Shown: positions 45,611 through 57,680, counted from the stretch's first letter. The stretch is 64,000 nt of DNA from Rhyzopertha dominica (GCA_025024175.1 QCXZ01000003.1:60778023-60842022), one strand, 5' to 3'. Made by a program: numbers and translations. The notes: generated from the letters alone by a model not told the origin.

Positions 45611-48337
45611 CTACAAGTAGAATTGTATATGTTATTGGTATGCATAAACGAAACCGTTAAATTTAGTTACAAAAGTTGAGTTTGTTGAAGTTATTTTCGA
45701 GTTTTTAAATAATTTTGGATATTAAGGTGGTTAGTCTTTAAAAAGTCTAGTATTTTGCTTTATATTTTCTTTTGAGCATCGTTTTAATTAGAAAATAACA
45801 TAAAACTCACTTAAAATGGAGACTTCATCATAGCAGAAAGTCACCAGCAAGCTTGTTACATATAAAGCTTAGCAAAAATATCAATCAGCTCCTAATAAGT
45901 TTCTGATTTCCCGAGATCTGCAAGAGTTACCTAAAACTCGGCTAACTTCTCTGTGGACAGAAGATTTCCTTCGTGCTCCTTATACCATTGAAGATGGATG
46001 GTATTCTGTTTGGCAACTTAACTAACTACGGAAGAGGTAGCAGGAACTGACCTCCCAAGAAAGTCTTGGATCACTCTGAACCGCCTTCGCATTGGTCATG
46101 GGAAATGCAACTTTATTCTTTTTTTTGCGTCTATCAATCGTGTTGATGAAGGTGTTAAAGACTGGCTTAAGACAATGGAGATCTGATTGGAGTTTTCTGC
46201 GGTTTTCTTCAATACTCTATCCAGAATAAATACATTAATGTATTTATTGATTATGGTTAAAGCGCAAATGTGAGATCTCTTATCGTTGAATGAAAATATT
46301 TTTTTTCTTTCAACGCTTTTATAAAAGTCGACCATAGTCGCATGAAATTAACAGTACTGTGGAATGTATTAATGATTTTCATAAGAATATATACTTGCAA
46401 ATTGAAACCATATGCCTTCAATCTATAGGTGCCACACATGCATTTCAGGTTTTGTCACTCTATATACGACAAATTGGCTTATCGACGTGACAAGGGACTC
46501 ATCGCTAAAGATGATTTTACTCGAAAACCACCCTCCACTTCTTCATTTGCAATAACCTAATTGACGCTCTGTGGCCTTGAAAACGCAACTTTTTCGTGAT
46601 AATGCCCTGCATAGCGCTTCTTGAAATGTTTAGCGTTACATTGAAACGTTTTGTTTACCAAAGATTGGTCCCAGTTTCTGAATTTGGCAGTGAATTTTTT
46701 ACCATTATTGAAAATTTGGCGTATAAAATACGAACATCAACCATTAAATTTTCAATAATGCCTATATATATTTAAATTAGTACAAATGTGCAGTACTCTG
46801 ACGTACAATTAGAACAGCTTGTGTGAATTGAATTACAAAGTTAATTTTTGTTTGAAAACTTAGTTCCGATAAAGTTAGGTTTGATTTAGTGTAGCTTTCA
46901 TCTACATCAATTCTCTTACCTTTCAAACTCTTTTCGTGACCACAAGGGCAAGAGAAATCAGCACCAAAGAACTATACAATAATTGACACAGACAACTGAT
47001 ATCGTCGATTCGACCCATTTACTCGTGTACTGTCAGGTTGAAACCCTTATAACCCTAGAATGAATAGTCCGACTTTAATTTTTAAATGCTATTATGTAGA
47101 TAAGAAACGTGGTATTCAAACAAAGTGGGCTTGACCCATTTGCTATGTAATATTTTATAGTCGGCAGCCACTGGAAGAAAAAAATTTCCAAAGCATTAAG
47201 TTAATGTATTCAAAAGCAAAAACGGGCGGGGAGGGGGAAAATCTTAGAGGTGTACTGCGTACTGCGTACAACAAAAGGACATATCCGAATTCTATGGAAG
47301 AGCTAAATATCAAAGAAAGCACGGTAAATAAAGTAAAGTGAAGAGGAGGCACATCGGAAAAGATTTGAGGTTTGATATGGTGGAAATAAGAGGACCCACT
47401 ATTAATTATTGATGTTCCACATATCACTAAAAACTGGTGCTGTGAGACAATGAGATACACAGAGTAGTGTAGATGATGTAGCAAAACTGACAACTAAAAC
47501 CCCAAAATATAACAGACACACTTGAAGCAAGTGCAAAAAGTGTCAGATTACGAATCAACACAAAAAAGTCGAAGATGTAAAAATCCAGACATTTGTAGTG
47601 GAGTCTACAACTCAAAATATATACAGCAGAGACCTATTGTTACATGTGAACGGGAGGTATGGAATATATGGATGCTAAAAGAAGCAAAGCTGCTCATCTA
47701 TAAAAGGATATCAAGAAAAATACGAGGAAGAGAAAAAAAATTAAAACTAAATGTGCGTTATATGTGAGCTGCAATAGAGAGTGAGATAGCTATGGTACAT
47801 ACAATAGGTGGCAGATAACAGAGTAATCACTATTGTGATGAGTATTGGTCTGCGAGCAAGACTTCGTTTCAGGAATGAGCAGGTGATCCAAAATCCATGG
47901 AGAAAAGCGAAACATGACATACACACCTGGTATCCAGTTATAATTTGCCGAAATTATACCTACACTTACTGTTCAGCAAGTAAGCAAGCTGCTACAGCTG
48001 TAGTAAAGTAGTGTGACAATTACTAAGCAAATTAATTACTGTAGCATATCAACTACTTTTCAAGCTTTTTCAATTAGCATTAGTGGCTCTGTTATATAAA
48101 AACATTAACTTTACATGTTAATTCTTCTGTAACATCTACAAGAACGAATGCATTTGATATCTTCTTAGATCTTTGTAAATGCAATCCAACTATTCATACC
48201 AAATTCTATTATCCTGCTTTTACCCATGAGGTACTATTTCGTTAGATTCGAAATGCTTACGTTTTGTACGCGAAATAAATCCAACATCCACTTAATCTTT
48301 ATTTTGTATATTTCACTTAAGCACAACCTTCGAGAGA
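45611..48337. other. Gap with retroelement debris
   Basis: Plus strand 46030-46115 reads VAGTDLPRKSWITLNRLRIG, HGKC, like the zinc-ligand end of a non-LTR pol protein. Plus strand 47610-47750 (RPIVTCEREVWNIWMLKEAK, then RISRKIRG) resembles the C-terminal part of another RT family. Both are short and broken. No lola cassette was found in this 2.7 kb. Confidence 0.4.
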
Positions 48338-48540
48338 TTATTCCAAAAAATGTTCCGTTTTCTTGTGCTTGCGTCCTATATGTACCTGCAGGTCATGTTT
48401 CCATCTAGCTCTATATGTGCACGGACTGTAGTGACAGAAGAAGGATTTTTCTTTTCCACAACCGAACTTACGGTGGCGGCACAGTGACGCCTTCCATTTG
48501 TAGGCTTTGCCGCAGTTTGTACAGTTGTGTTTCTCCTGAC
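48338..48540 (-). CDS. lola: lola terminal exon ZF22 (KWK family)
   Basis: The acceptor ctacttatag is at 48541; the split codon is GGT. Sixty-six residues: QEKHNCTNCGKAYKWKASLC, RHRKFGCGKEKSFF, CHYSPCTYRARWKHDLQVHI, GRKH and the tail KKTEHFLE. It differs from ZF21 in having one KWK finger. Minus-strand AATAAA at 48298-48303, 35 nt past the stop. Confidence 0.93.
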
Positions 48541-49618
48541 CTATAAGTAGAACAGTTATAGTGAATTCTACACATTAACTAAAACAGATTTCAGGAAATC
48601 CCTTTGGAGGTTTTGGAGAAAGAAAAGAAAAAAATTGCATTAAATATTATTCACATCACATGAACAAACCATTTGTAAAAAGGAACCGAAATTGTGTTGT
48701 AGATACTGTCTTATANTAGGNATAATAAGTTTTTGCATTTATATCTTCTGCTGGTATAGAAGAAGAAATGTTCAAAGGACACATGAAAGGAGCACAAGTA
48801 AAATATTCTACACTAAGCGTAATTAAATAAAGTGCCAACGTATTATAGTACAAGTAATATATGACCATAAGGACTATAATATCAGTATAACACACATTAT
48901 TTTCTTTATGTTTATTTAGCCCATCACATTCTTACATACTTACACTGTGTCGTATCATATGACGTGATAGACAATTTTTTTCTATATATAAACAGGCGGA
49001 AGATAATAACAGCTATATGCAATGTAATTTGTGTATAATATGAGTTGACATTAAAAACTGCTTACGTTATCGTTATCGTATATAATTGCTTTAGGAAGGC
49101 AAAATCATAATAAAAAAAAACTGATGTATTTCTAAGTATTTATTAAATATTCGGCAATAAATTATACCGAACTCGGTGAATTGCGAAAAAATTTATTTAA
49201 AATAACCCATCAGACAATTAGTTTTCAATATATATATTTCAGAAAAATGCAACAGTACAATCTTCATAGATATAAAACATAGACTAAACCAAGCATAACA
49301 ATTAACTTCTGGTACTAGATAAAGAAAAGGAAAAATCTTAGATGGCCAAAACAAGTCCAAACAAAAACGCCATTTTATTGCATTTACTTGCATACACATT
49401 TTGCTAACATTTTTGTCTAGTCATGTTGGTCTGTTTGTTGTATTTTAATCCGTCTGGTGGCTTTATACAATTTGATACCCGCCATACACGTGTTGTTTTA
49501 CTACTGTGACTTTAATTGCTAGAGGATGGAACATTCCTTAAATAAGTTTTTGGGTTTGGCCATCTAAGATTTCTCTTTATTACTGTACCCAAAATATGAA
49601 AAATAATAACAATAATAT
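48541..49618. other. Gap between ZF23 and ZF22
   Basis: Two N bases (48717, 48721). A+T-rich, nothing recognised except a minus-strand AATAAA at 49576-49581 that suits ZF23. Confidence 0.35.
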
Positions 49619-49821
49619 CTATCTAGTTGTATTCAAAAAAATCCTGTGTTTCCGTTTTATATGTGATTGTAGGTCATCTCTCCTTTTAGCACTGTACGTA
49701 CACGGCCTGTAGTGGCAAAAGAAGGATTTTTCTTTTCCACATTCGTACTTAATGTGACGGGTTAGTGAGTTACTCCATTTGTAAACCTTGCCGCAACTCT
49801 CACATTTGTGTTCTTGCTGAC
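49619..49821 (-). CDS. lola: lola terminal exon ZF23 (KW family)
   Basis: The acceptor tattttaattgtag is at 49822; the split codon is GGT. Sixty-six residues: QQEHKCESCGKVYKWSNSLT, RHIKYECGKEKSFF, CHYRPCTYSAKRRDDLQSHI, KRKH and the tail RIFLNTTR before TAG. Same length as ZF22. Of the three KW cassettes it keeps the most standard YECGKEKSF linker. Confidence 0.93.
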
Positions 49822-50329
49822 CTACAATTAAAATAGTAGCGGTGAATTGTCAAAAAGAAATTTTTCATAATTTTACGGGAAGTAGAGCAAATCTACTGTA
49901 TCTTAAGTTATGAACGCGAGCGTAATGTCAGTAAAAAACCATTACGTAGTTACTAAATAGATTAACTATTGAATCCATTCATCCAATTCCTTAACTTTTT
50001 TATTATTGTAGGTACATCGCAAAACAGTGCAAAGGGCACATAATTATTAATTTAATTAAACTAAAAGTATATTTGCAATTGTATAACATTTAATTATACA
50101 ATAATGCTGATTTAAAAACACGATGTATCCGCTCAAGGTATACTGTATACCTTCATATCATACCAAGAGACCACTGGAACCTGAAGGAGTACCCCAGAGA
50201 TTAATTAAAACTACTTAACAATTCCTTGTAGACTGATAAAATTGTCTGGAACGCCCTACATTTTTTAATGCGCATTCCGGACAGCTACCGCAGCGAATTA
50301 CGCTCTGAAGCTAAAAAATACAGAACGCT
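49822..50329. other. Intron sequence upstream of ZF23
   Basis: A+T-rich, no exon or element recognised. Confidence 0.3.
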
Positions 50330-50420
50330 GAACGATTCAGCTGCAAATGCGCCGGATAGCGTTGTTCAAAAGGTCCCGAGTTCAAATCTCGGTCAAGGCT
50401 GGCAATCTTATGCCTGCAAA
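50330..50420 (+). repeat. tRNA-like / SINE-like segment
   Basis: ggtcccgagttcaaatctcggtcaagg (about 50373-50399) is a good T-arm with a B-box (gttcaaatc). No proper D-arm and acceptor stem could be paired with it. A tRNA-derived SINE head or tRNA relic is more plausible than a working gene. Confidence 0.35.
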
Positions 50421-52531
50421 CCCAATAAAATATCACGTATGCTCATTGGTATACATTTACTTTGTTAGTAAATTAAGGAAACGATTAACACAAAATGGTA
50501 TACTAACGAACTCAAACAAATTACAGAAACGCTTAACATTTATTAGTTGAAAATAATTTACAAATACAGAGAACAAGAGATTAAAAATCAGCAACAGGAA
50601 ACTAAAAAAAATACGGAAAGCAAGTGTGCCAGTAAGTAATCTGGATACCATGAAAGTTGTTTTTTATCTAAATGGTTCTCAAAGCAGTATACTCATTTCG
50701 CCAATCGACACTGATGAGATTAATGCTACAATAACTAAATGTCTAACAGCACATTGCGAAAGATATTGCCGGAATTAACAATTAATATACTAAAGGAGTA
50801 AGAAATGAGGAGAGTGAAACAATGCCATCTGCCGTCCCGTTTTCTGTGTGTGCCATGTTGTCTGCTTTGGCATTATAACCGTGCTGATGAGGTTTAATAA
50901 GTTCAAACATCTGATCAGGGTTGTTCTGATGCAGACAGCACGGCCTAAGCATATTTGAAAAACATACTAGAAAAGCATATGGGTAATATAAGAGAAGCTA
51001 AATAAATCATAGTCAATAAATGTATTTTTCTAAATAATCTGAAGTTTACACGTGTTGTTTCCATCCATAAAAAGAGAGGCAGGGGCAATACTGTCAGCCT
51101 TAGGCTAATCTTAATATACACCAGCTTTTGCAAAGCCAAATGGAAGTGTGTTGTTGTCCAAACTAATAATATATTTTACCAAAACGAATCTCCTGGCTTC
51201 TCAACAAATTAGGTTTTCGCAGAAGCATGGGGATAATCGATGCTTTAATGAAATGGTAAACTATAGTACTAGAGGGAACTGCGTTTATATTTCGCAATGT
51301 CTTTTATATATGCACGCACATATTAATAATTATCCCTCTTACATGTATAACACATGTGTAACACCAGAAATCGCTCCCTACTAAAATCAGGACTAGAACC
51401 AGCACCAGTTATCACTGTTTCAAGTTTTATAACTCACTACGCGATTATTTTAAATCACTTAGCTTTAGTTCCTACAAACGATGTACAAAGAAGCTTCTGT
51501 TAGACCATGTCTTCTATTCAATAGATGAATTTTACGAACTGCCTTATAGCTACACAGATCAACTCACCTGAGTTTAAATCGGAATAATATGATAACAAGT
51601 CATGGTCTTTTGGATTAAGCAACTGATCGATGAAAACCTTTTATACCGAATACGAGTGTGAATGCTTTCAGCGGCCATAAATTAAGATAATATTTTGTCG
51701 GATAGATCGCTGTCTTTTATACCGAAGATTGTGGACTCTTCTCAACCACTCGAGCACTTTGGAATATAATTAAACTGTTGTTGTTGAGTATCGTATCTTT
51801 ACATAAGAATCGCAAACTTGTCTTTGTATTGTCGTCATCCATCACAAACATATTTTATAATTATTGCTGTCCTCAAACTTTTTATGAATTGGCTTCAAGC
51901 TTAGTATTTATTATAAAACGGCATAGAACCCCCATGACAAAATGATCTAAATCAAACGTTGCAGCAGTCTTCCTCTCTTCCAATCTAGCGTTGAAAAGGT
52001 TTCTTGCTCTCCATCTTCAATTGCTATCATTGCTTCAGCAATATTTTATATAGTTCGGAAACTAACACCTGAAGCAAGTACCTAACCTTTCTTGGACCTT
52101 TTTAAGCACCCTAGTTTCTCTAGCTTTTGGAGCATAAGTTGGATCAAATTTACGACCACCTATAGTTCTTGTCTACTTAACTTCTTAAGCCTTAAAGAAA
52201 ATTTCACACATGCCACAAACAATACAATACCCGTCTAAAACCGACAAAATTCATTTACACAGATCGACTCTGTTCATTTACCATTTCACTAGTTCAAACG
52301 AAAAAGAGCCAACAAACAAGGGTAGAGCTCCCTCAAATTCCAATGCGCATACTTCGAACCAAACTTTTACTTGCCGGTCCTTAAGAATGGAATGCGCAAG
52401 AACATACTTTGTACCATAGCCAACATGTTTAACATAACCGCGTATACAGCGACGTCATACGAAAGTAGTTTGTTGCATTAAGGTTTTTTAAGTTCAACAT
52501 GTTAAAGCGAATGATTAAATTCCAAAAGCTA
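50421..52531. other. Gap, no supported gene
   Basis: About 2 kb with only short frames lacking recognisable domains on both strands. No lola acceptor-plus-finger combination was seen. Confidence 0.35.
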
Positions 52532-52850
52532 AACTGGTGAGCATAACTATAGCCCCACCCAAATTTTGGCTGTATCTACCATAAACTTTACGTGAATTAA
52601 TTATGCGTTTGGGAACTCAGAATACAAGGTAATAGAACGCTAAAAAATAAATTTTACACCAATTGCAAACAATTTATATTATTTATTCAACAATATTGCA
52701 TAAATCATGGGTGCATAACTATAGCCCCTACTGTCTTTCCGTTATTTTCCGCAAAAATAATATTTGGGTGGCTTTGATTTTTGTTGTCAACATAAACAAA
52801 TGCCACTATTTGACAGTATTAAAGTCACAAATTGTATCAATTAGTGCAAA

Positions 52851-53267
52851 ATGCCCCGCGGATCCTACTTATCGGAGATTGAGAAGGGTAAAATTTTGGC
52901 TTTCCAAGACGAAGGTCTAAGTCGACGAGAAATTTCCAGAAGAATTAATCGCTCGCGTAAAGTTGTTACAAATTATCTAAGAAACCCTGGAGAGTATGGG
53001 ACACATAAAACAGGAGGTCCAAAAAAGAAAGTTTCACCTAGGACGGCAAGAAGAATTGTCTCTACTGCAAGTAACAGCTTAAAAAGCTGTAAACGAATCG
53101 GTGAAGAATGTGGAGCAAATGTTTCACGATGGACTGTAGGCAGAATCATACGTGGAAGTGAGCATATTGTGCGACAGAAGTTGAAAAAAGCACCAAGGCT
53201 TCTCCCGCGCCACATAATTCAAAGAGTAGAATTTGCTCGGCGGAATATGGACCGAATCTGGGACCAT
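52851..53267 (+). CDS. Tc1-family transposase, exon 1
   Basis: The ATG at 52851 follows A+T-rich leader sequence; 139 codons run to GACCAT before a gtaattt donor (53268). Residues 1-45 (MPRGSYLSEIEKGKILAFQD...SRREISRRINRS) are the first helix-turn-helix; a GPKKKVSPRTARRI stretch (about 56-69) is the GRPR-like linker; a second helix-turn-helix follows to about residue 110. These bind the terminal repeats. It joins in phase 0 to exon 2 across a 61-nt intron (53268-53328, ending tctttcag). Reading through the intron would meet a stop 12 nt in, so splicing is needed. Confidence 0.88.
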
Positions 53268-53328
53268 GTAATTTTAATTTAATTTGTATTTCTTTCCGAA
53301 TTTTTCCTAGACTCCAAACATCTTTCAG

Positions 53329-53901
53329 GTAATTTTTTCCGACGAAAAAAAGTTCCGTCTAGATGGTCCAGATGGTTTTAATTCTTACTGGAGAGATCTG
53401 CGTAAAGAGCCTAAATTTCTTAGTAAACGAAATTTTGGTGGAGGCACTCTCATGGTGTGGGGAGCTTTTACCAAAGGAGGAACTTTGAATTTGGCTTCTC
53501 CGACAACACGGATGAATACAAGAGAGTACCTTGATGTCCTGGAAAGCCGCTTATTGCCATTTTTAAACGAGAACAACCAAAATCGATTCATATTCCAGCA
53601 AGATAATGCGCGAATACACGTGAGCAGAGAGGCGATGGCATTTTTTAGGGATGAAAATATCGATTTGTTGGAATGGCCTGCATGCTCCCCGGATATGAAT
53701 CCCATCGAAAACCTTTGGGGAGTCGTAGTTCGGCGGCTATACCAAGACAACAAGCAATATGCTACCGTTAACGAATTGAAACATTCTTTAGAGGAAGTTT
53801 GGAGAAATTTGGAGCCTGAAATACTCGTAAACTTCGTTAACAGTATGCGTTCTAGAGTTTTCGAGTTAATTAGAAAAAATGGTAAAGAAACCCATTATTA
53901 A
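53329..53901 (+). CDS. Tc1-family transposase, exon 2 (DD34E catalytic domain)
   Basis: Continues as VIFSDEKKFRLDGPDG... for 190 codons to TAA; the joined protein is 329 aa, normal for Tc1 transposases (about 340). Catalytic residues counted on the joined protein: Asp144 (FSDEKKF), Asp231 (FQQDNARIH) and Glu266 (SPDMNPIENLWG), exactly 34 residues after the second Asp. The role is excision and TA-specific integration in the nucleus. No stop or frameshift is present, so the protein could be functional. Confidence 0.9.
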   Translation, partial: VIFSDEKKFRLDGPDGFNSYWRDLRKEPKFLSKRNFGGGTLMVWGAFTKGGTLNLASPTTRMNTREYLDVLESRLLPFLNENNQNRFIFQQDNARIHVSREAMAFFRDENIDLLEWPACSPDMNPIENLWGVVVRRLYQDNKQYATVNELKHSLEEVWRNLEPEILVNFVNSMRSRVFELIRKNGKETHY

Positions 53902-54273
53902 ATTATCGATAAGTAAATATCATTAAAGTTATGTATTATAGGGGCTATAGTTATGCACCCATGATTTATGGAATATTTTTGAATAAATAAAAAAAATTGT
54001 ATGCAATTGGTGTAAAAATTATTTTTTAGCGTTCTTTTATCTTGTATTCTGAGTTCCCAAACGCATAATTAATTTACGTAAAGTTTATGGTAGATACACC
54101 CAAAATTTTGGGTGGGGCTATAGTTATGCTCACCAGTTTATTATAATGTAAAATAATAATATAAAGCGTAAACACTAGAACGCAAGTCATCGAGACATAT
54201 CAAAAAGTCTAAACGTTTAAACAATTTATTATAAAACACAGTAAATATTGAAGGATTATACAGCTGAGGATCC

Positions 54274-54464
54274 TCAAGCATGTTTCTTATTGTGTTTAAT
54301 ATGATAATGTACTTTCAGTTCAAACATGTAATGGAACTTGTGCGGACATAAGTCGCAATGCCAATTCTTTTCCTTTCCACACTCATAATTAATATGCCTT
54401 TTGAGGCTAGACTTCGATTTGTAGGTCCTTCCACAGGTTGTACATTTGTGAAACGGACGTGTAC
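54274..54464 (-). CDS. lola: lola terminal exon ZF24
   Basis: The acceptor cgaaataatttgtag is at 54465; the split codon is GGT. Sixty-two residues: TRPFHKCTTCGRTYKSKSSL, KRHINYECGKEKNW, HCDLCPHKFHYMFELKVHYH, IKHNKKHA and TGA. Finger 2 can pair H-x4-H. Minus-strand AATAAA at 54225-54230, 44 nt past the stop. Only 136 bp from the right end of the Tc1 transposon, which evidently inserted just past this cassette without harming it. Confidence 0.93.
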
Positions 54465-54589
54465 CTACAAATTATTTCGTATTAATAACATATTTCGGAA
54501 CACCTATTTGTATTAAGCGAGAAAAAAAGGAAAGAAACGAGTAGCTTATTTAATTTTTATTATCACAAAATATCCAGTACAAAATCAAT

Positions 54590-54804
54590 TCACTGGAAGT
54601 TTAAATTAAAAAAACCATGCTTTCTACCAACATGACTTATCAAGTGCGTCTTCTGGAAGCCAGCGTATTCGCAGAAAGGACACTGGAAGCAACGGGTTTT
54701 GTCACATTCGTATTTTCGATGACGTGCCAAGTTATGCTGGTGACAGTACAGCTTCCCACATTTAAAGCATTTGAATCTCTTCTGATTTGAGCCACAATAA
54801 GGAA
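54590..54804 (-). CDS. lola: lola terminal exon ZF25
   Basis: The acceptor atctgttttag is at 54805. The exon opens TT, so the split codon is GTT (Val). Seventy residues: PYCGSNQKRFKCFKCGKLYC, HQHNLARHRKYECDKTRCFQ, CPFCEYAGFQKTHLISHVGR, KHGFFNLNFQ and the stop. The linker has Asp-Lys-Thr in place of Gly-Lys-Glu. Minus-strand AATAAA at 54556-54561, 29 nt past the stop. ZF24 is 125 bp downstream. Confidence 0.92.
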
Positions 54805-54943
54805 CTAAAACAGATTTCAATGTTAATGTCGACCAACCACAATCTTGTTTAAACATTAAGGCTACCTAATCAATGTTATTATTAAGTGCTCATAAGAATT
54901 ACTTCGTGCTTGTACAAGGGCTTAAAACTCTCTGCCTTTGCAA

Positions 54944-56830
54944 TAGTGTTGGGCGAGATCGAGATCTCGTCAAGATCAGGGACATTCTCGTCTTGATCTC
55001 GACAGTTCTCGATAAACCTGACTCTCGTCTTGATCTCGACAACTCTCGACTAGGCACGTTCTCGTCTTGACTCGAGATTCTCGATTCTCGTGTCGAGAGT
55101 GGGTTCTCCCTCTCTCTATTTCTTTTTCTTTCTTTCGGTATCCGCTAACCGCAAAGGGATAAAAGCACGCGTGCGCTTTGCGATGTCGCTAATTTATAGA
55201 TATTAGAAAAATTCCAACGTCGAGTTTTTGCAAACGTTGCGGCTGATGCCAAAGGGCGATGCCGATTGTTGTTGCAGGTGCGCCATAAACTGAGTAACAT
55301 GTTTTTTTTTCCCAAAAGAGGTACGAATTATCATTATCCTCTTATTTGCAGGAAAATTGTGTTGAAATTTTGGGAACACGTTTAGATATAATTAGTCTGC
55401 GGAGCTACATTTCATTTATTGCGAAAAGTAAATATGAACAAAAATATTACATAAATCTAAATTTACTCATGCATTTGTACCTTGACTGTGGAACGCTCTT
55501 AACTGAATATCTCTGTATACATTACAGGGTGCCCCATTTTCATTGTAATTGTAGAGTATCTCGATAACTGTTAATGCTAGAGCGTTGCAGTTTCGACATT
55601 ACTGTATTACTTTTTTTTGGTGTGAGTTGAGCTGTACCATCGCCATTTTTTTAGAGCTATAGCCAACTTATGAAAAATATAACATTTCTCTTGATTGGAT
55701 ATAGATACAAAAAAAATGTAGGGAAATTTCTTATAGATAGTTTTTTTAATCCAGTGGTGTAATCAGAATTTTTTCGGGGGTCACATTTTTGAGATATAAC
55801 ACGAACTGGCATTTCTTTAATGGAAACCATAGTTGGTTTTGCTATGGTTGAATGGACCTATTTTTTTCTGATTAAAAATGTATACATTGTTAGGTTTACT
55901 TTTACTGATTTTGGAATTAATCATTTTTTTTAGTAATTTGATCTGATTTTACGTTTACATCCAGGAGGCTATGGAATAAGAAAACACACAATGTCATTTA
56001 TATTATTAAGTAAAAAATTTAATCCATTAAAATTAATATATGCATATTTGAATACATACATAAGACTCCTAAGTGCGATCATTCAGCTGTAGGCCACGTA
56101 ACTAATGAAAATTATTGTTTATTTGGAGATAAATACATATGCGTCAGTTAGCGTCAATTATTTACATCCATTTTGACGATAAACATAAGGTCTCATAAAT
56201 TTATTGCAAAAATTGGAATAATATCCAAATTAGTAGAAATAAACCTGATAGTGTACACATTTTTTAATCAGAAAAAATAGGTCTTTTCAACCGTAGCAAA
56301 GCCAAATAGGGTTTCCATTAAAAAGTGGTGTTATGTCTCAAAAATATGACGCCCTACTAAAATACACCACTGGATTCAGAATAAAAATATCTATAAAAAT
56401 GTCTACAGTCTTTTTTTATCTACATAGCCAATTGATACTGAAAACAGAAGAAATGTTACATTTTTCAAAAGTTGGTTATAGCTTTAATACAAAAGACAAT
56501 TAAAAAATTGCGATGGTACAGCTCAACTTATAACAGAAAAGTAATACAGTAACGTTGAAACCGCAATGCTCTAGCATTAATAGTTACTGGGATGCCCCAC
56601 AATTACAAAAAACATGGGACACTCTGTACAGCTATGCCATTACCTACTATAATGATGTCGAGAGTTCTCGAGAGTCTCGACAAAACCTCGAGCAAGACTC
56701 TTGATCTCGTACTATAGAATCTCGATCTCGGCCTTGAAAATAAAGGATCATTCTCGTCTCGATCTCGCTGTCGAGATTTGAGTCCACTCTCGATCTCAGC
56801 AAGAATCGAGACGAGATTTGTACAACACTA
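54944..56830. mobile_element. hAT-like element rich in CTCGAGA-type repeats
   Basis: Begins tagtgttgggcgagatcgag and ends gagatttgtacaacacta; the exact 8-bp sequence ctttgcaa flanks it (54936-54943 and 56831-56838). Both subterminal regions (54950-55100 and 56650-56820) are dense arrays of tctcgatctcg/ctcgagact units in both orientations. No transposase frame. Another element (55525-56626) is nested inside, so the original hAT element was only about 780 bp. Confidence 0.8.
55525..56626. mobile_element. TA-flanked inverted-repeat element nested in the hAT copy
   Basis: Starts cagggtgccccattttcatt and ends acatgggacactctg, with TA outside each end. Arms of at least 170 bp pair imperfectly: ctctagca, cagtaatac and gatggtacagctcaac segments recur inverted. 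A central part also repeats in inverse (tttttctgattaaaaatgt near 55863, inverted near 56265). No transposase. A non-autonomous Tc1/mariner-type element that inserted into the hAT copy. Confidence 0.7.
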
Positions 56831-57104
56831 CTTTGCAAGCAAAAATAAGATGTCTCTCTAAACAGCTCTTATACTCCGCCTTACTTCTGTGGAGATATTT
56901 CATCTTCAAAACGACCCGGAAGTTAGCGATCGACGACAGTTGCAGGATATCGGAGTGGCAAAAACAAAGCGTAACACACGACCAAATCATACAAATTTAT
57001 TTTTTAATACTTTATTAATATGTGTACATTTTTGTGTCAGTGTAAATATTATATCAAAACCGAAATAAAATAAGTATGATGATATACTTGAGGATAAGCA
57101 ATGT

Positions 57105-57680
57105 ATATAAACACAAACTGTTCATACAAAACAGAAGGCTGATGCGAGATCATAATGGCACGTAAGTACAACTCTAAGTCTATTAAAATCCACTTTTATC
57201 GCTGCGTATGTTGTGTACTGTATAAAGATGGTACTTTAAGTTTTGCTTTTGCTTAAATCTCCTCTGGCATATTAAACATTCGAACTGTGGCTCTGTATCA
57301 CACTCGTACTTTATGTGACGTGAGAGTGTCCCTTTATTTTTGTACGACTTGTTGCATTTCCCACAATACCAGGGCTTCCATCCGTCAGATTGCCCTGAAA
57401 TCGCAAAGGTCATTAGATGGTATTCATTTATGTTGAAGTGAAATATCTAACCTGGCTATATAAAATAAATGTACCTGCGCTTTCTTATTAAATACTACAT
57501 TAGAAAAACTTTGAATGGGATATAAAAATAAGATTCCTTTACACACAAAAATATTTTATTATTAAAAGTTAAGTAAAGTCTCGCTCATTTTACTACAATA
57601 TTATCAAAAGCATTTGTCACAGGCTTTTAGATGCCCGCCCAAAGATGCCCTTAGTTCTCGAAAGATATAAAAAAACCCGC
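57105..57680. repeat. Segmental duplication, copy A (contains ZF26)
   Basis: Aligns by eye with 61120-61690 over the whole exon and flanks: aacacaaactgttcat...aaaacagaaggct on one side and tcaaaagcatt...ggcttttagatg...gaaagatataaaa on the other. Similarity stays high in non-coding sequence, so the duplication is recent relative to the other cassettes. Confidence 0.85.
57183..57394 (-). CDS. lola: lola terminal exon ZF26
   Basis: The acceptor tttgcgatttcag is at 57395; the split codon is GGG. Sixty-nine residues: QSDGWKPWYCGKCNKSYKNK, GTLSRHIKYECDTEPQFE, CLICQRRFKQKQNLKYHLYT, VHNIRSDKSGF and the stop. Nearly identical to ZF27; differences include Trp/Cys and Pro/Leu before finger 1 and LI/ST inside the second C-x2-C. 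Duplicate flanks extend on both sides (57105-57680). Confidence 0.93.

Larger units (their letters stand above)
52532..54138 (+). mobile_element. Complete Tc1-type transposon with long inverted repeats
   Basis: Bounded by TA (52530-52531 and 54139-54140), it begins aactggtgagcataactatag and ends with the reverse complement. The inverted repeats are about 200 bp, and each holds two copies of gcataactatagcccc, one at the tip and one about 175 bp inside (near 52712 and 53956), the paired binding-site layout known from long-TIR Tc1 families. It encloses one transposase gene. Ends, target duplication and coding frame all look sound, so it is the youngest-looking element here. Confidence 0.9.

Noticed and set aside
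50330..50420. Functional tRNA gene
   Set aside because: A good T-arm only; no complete cloverleaf could be drawn.
54950..55100. CTCGAGA repeats as a CRISPR-like array or satellite
   Set aside because: Units are irregular, unspaced and in both orientations, and they lie within a hAT element with an exact target duplication.
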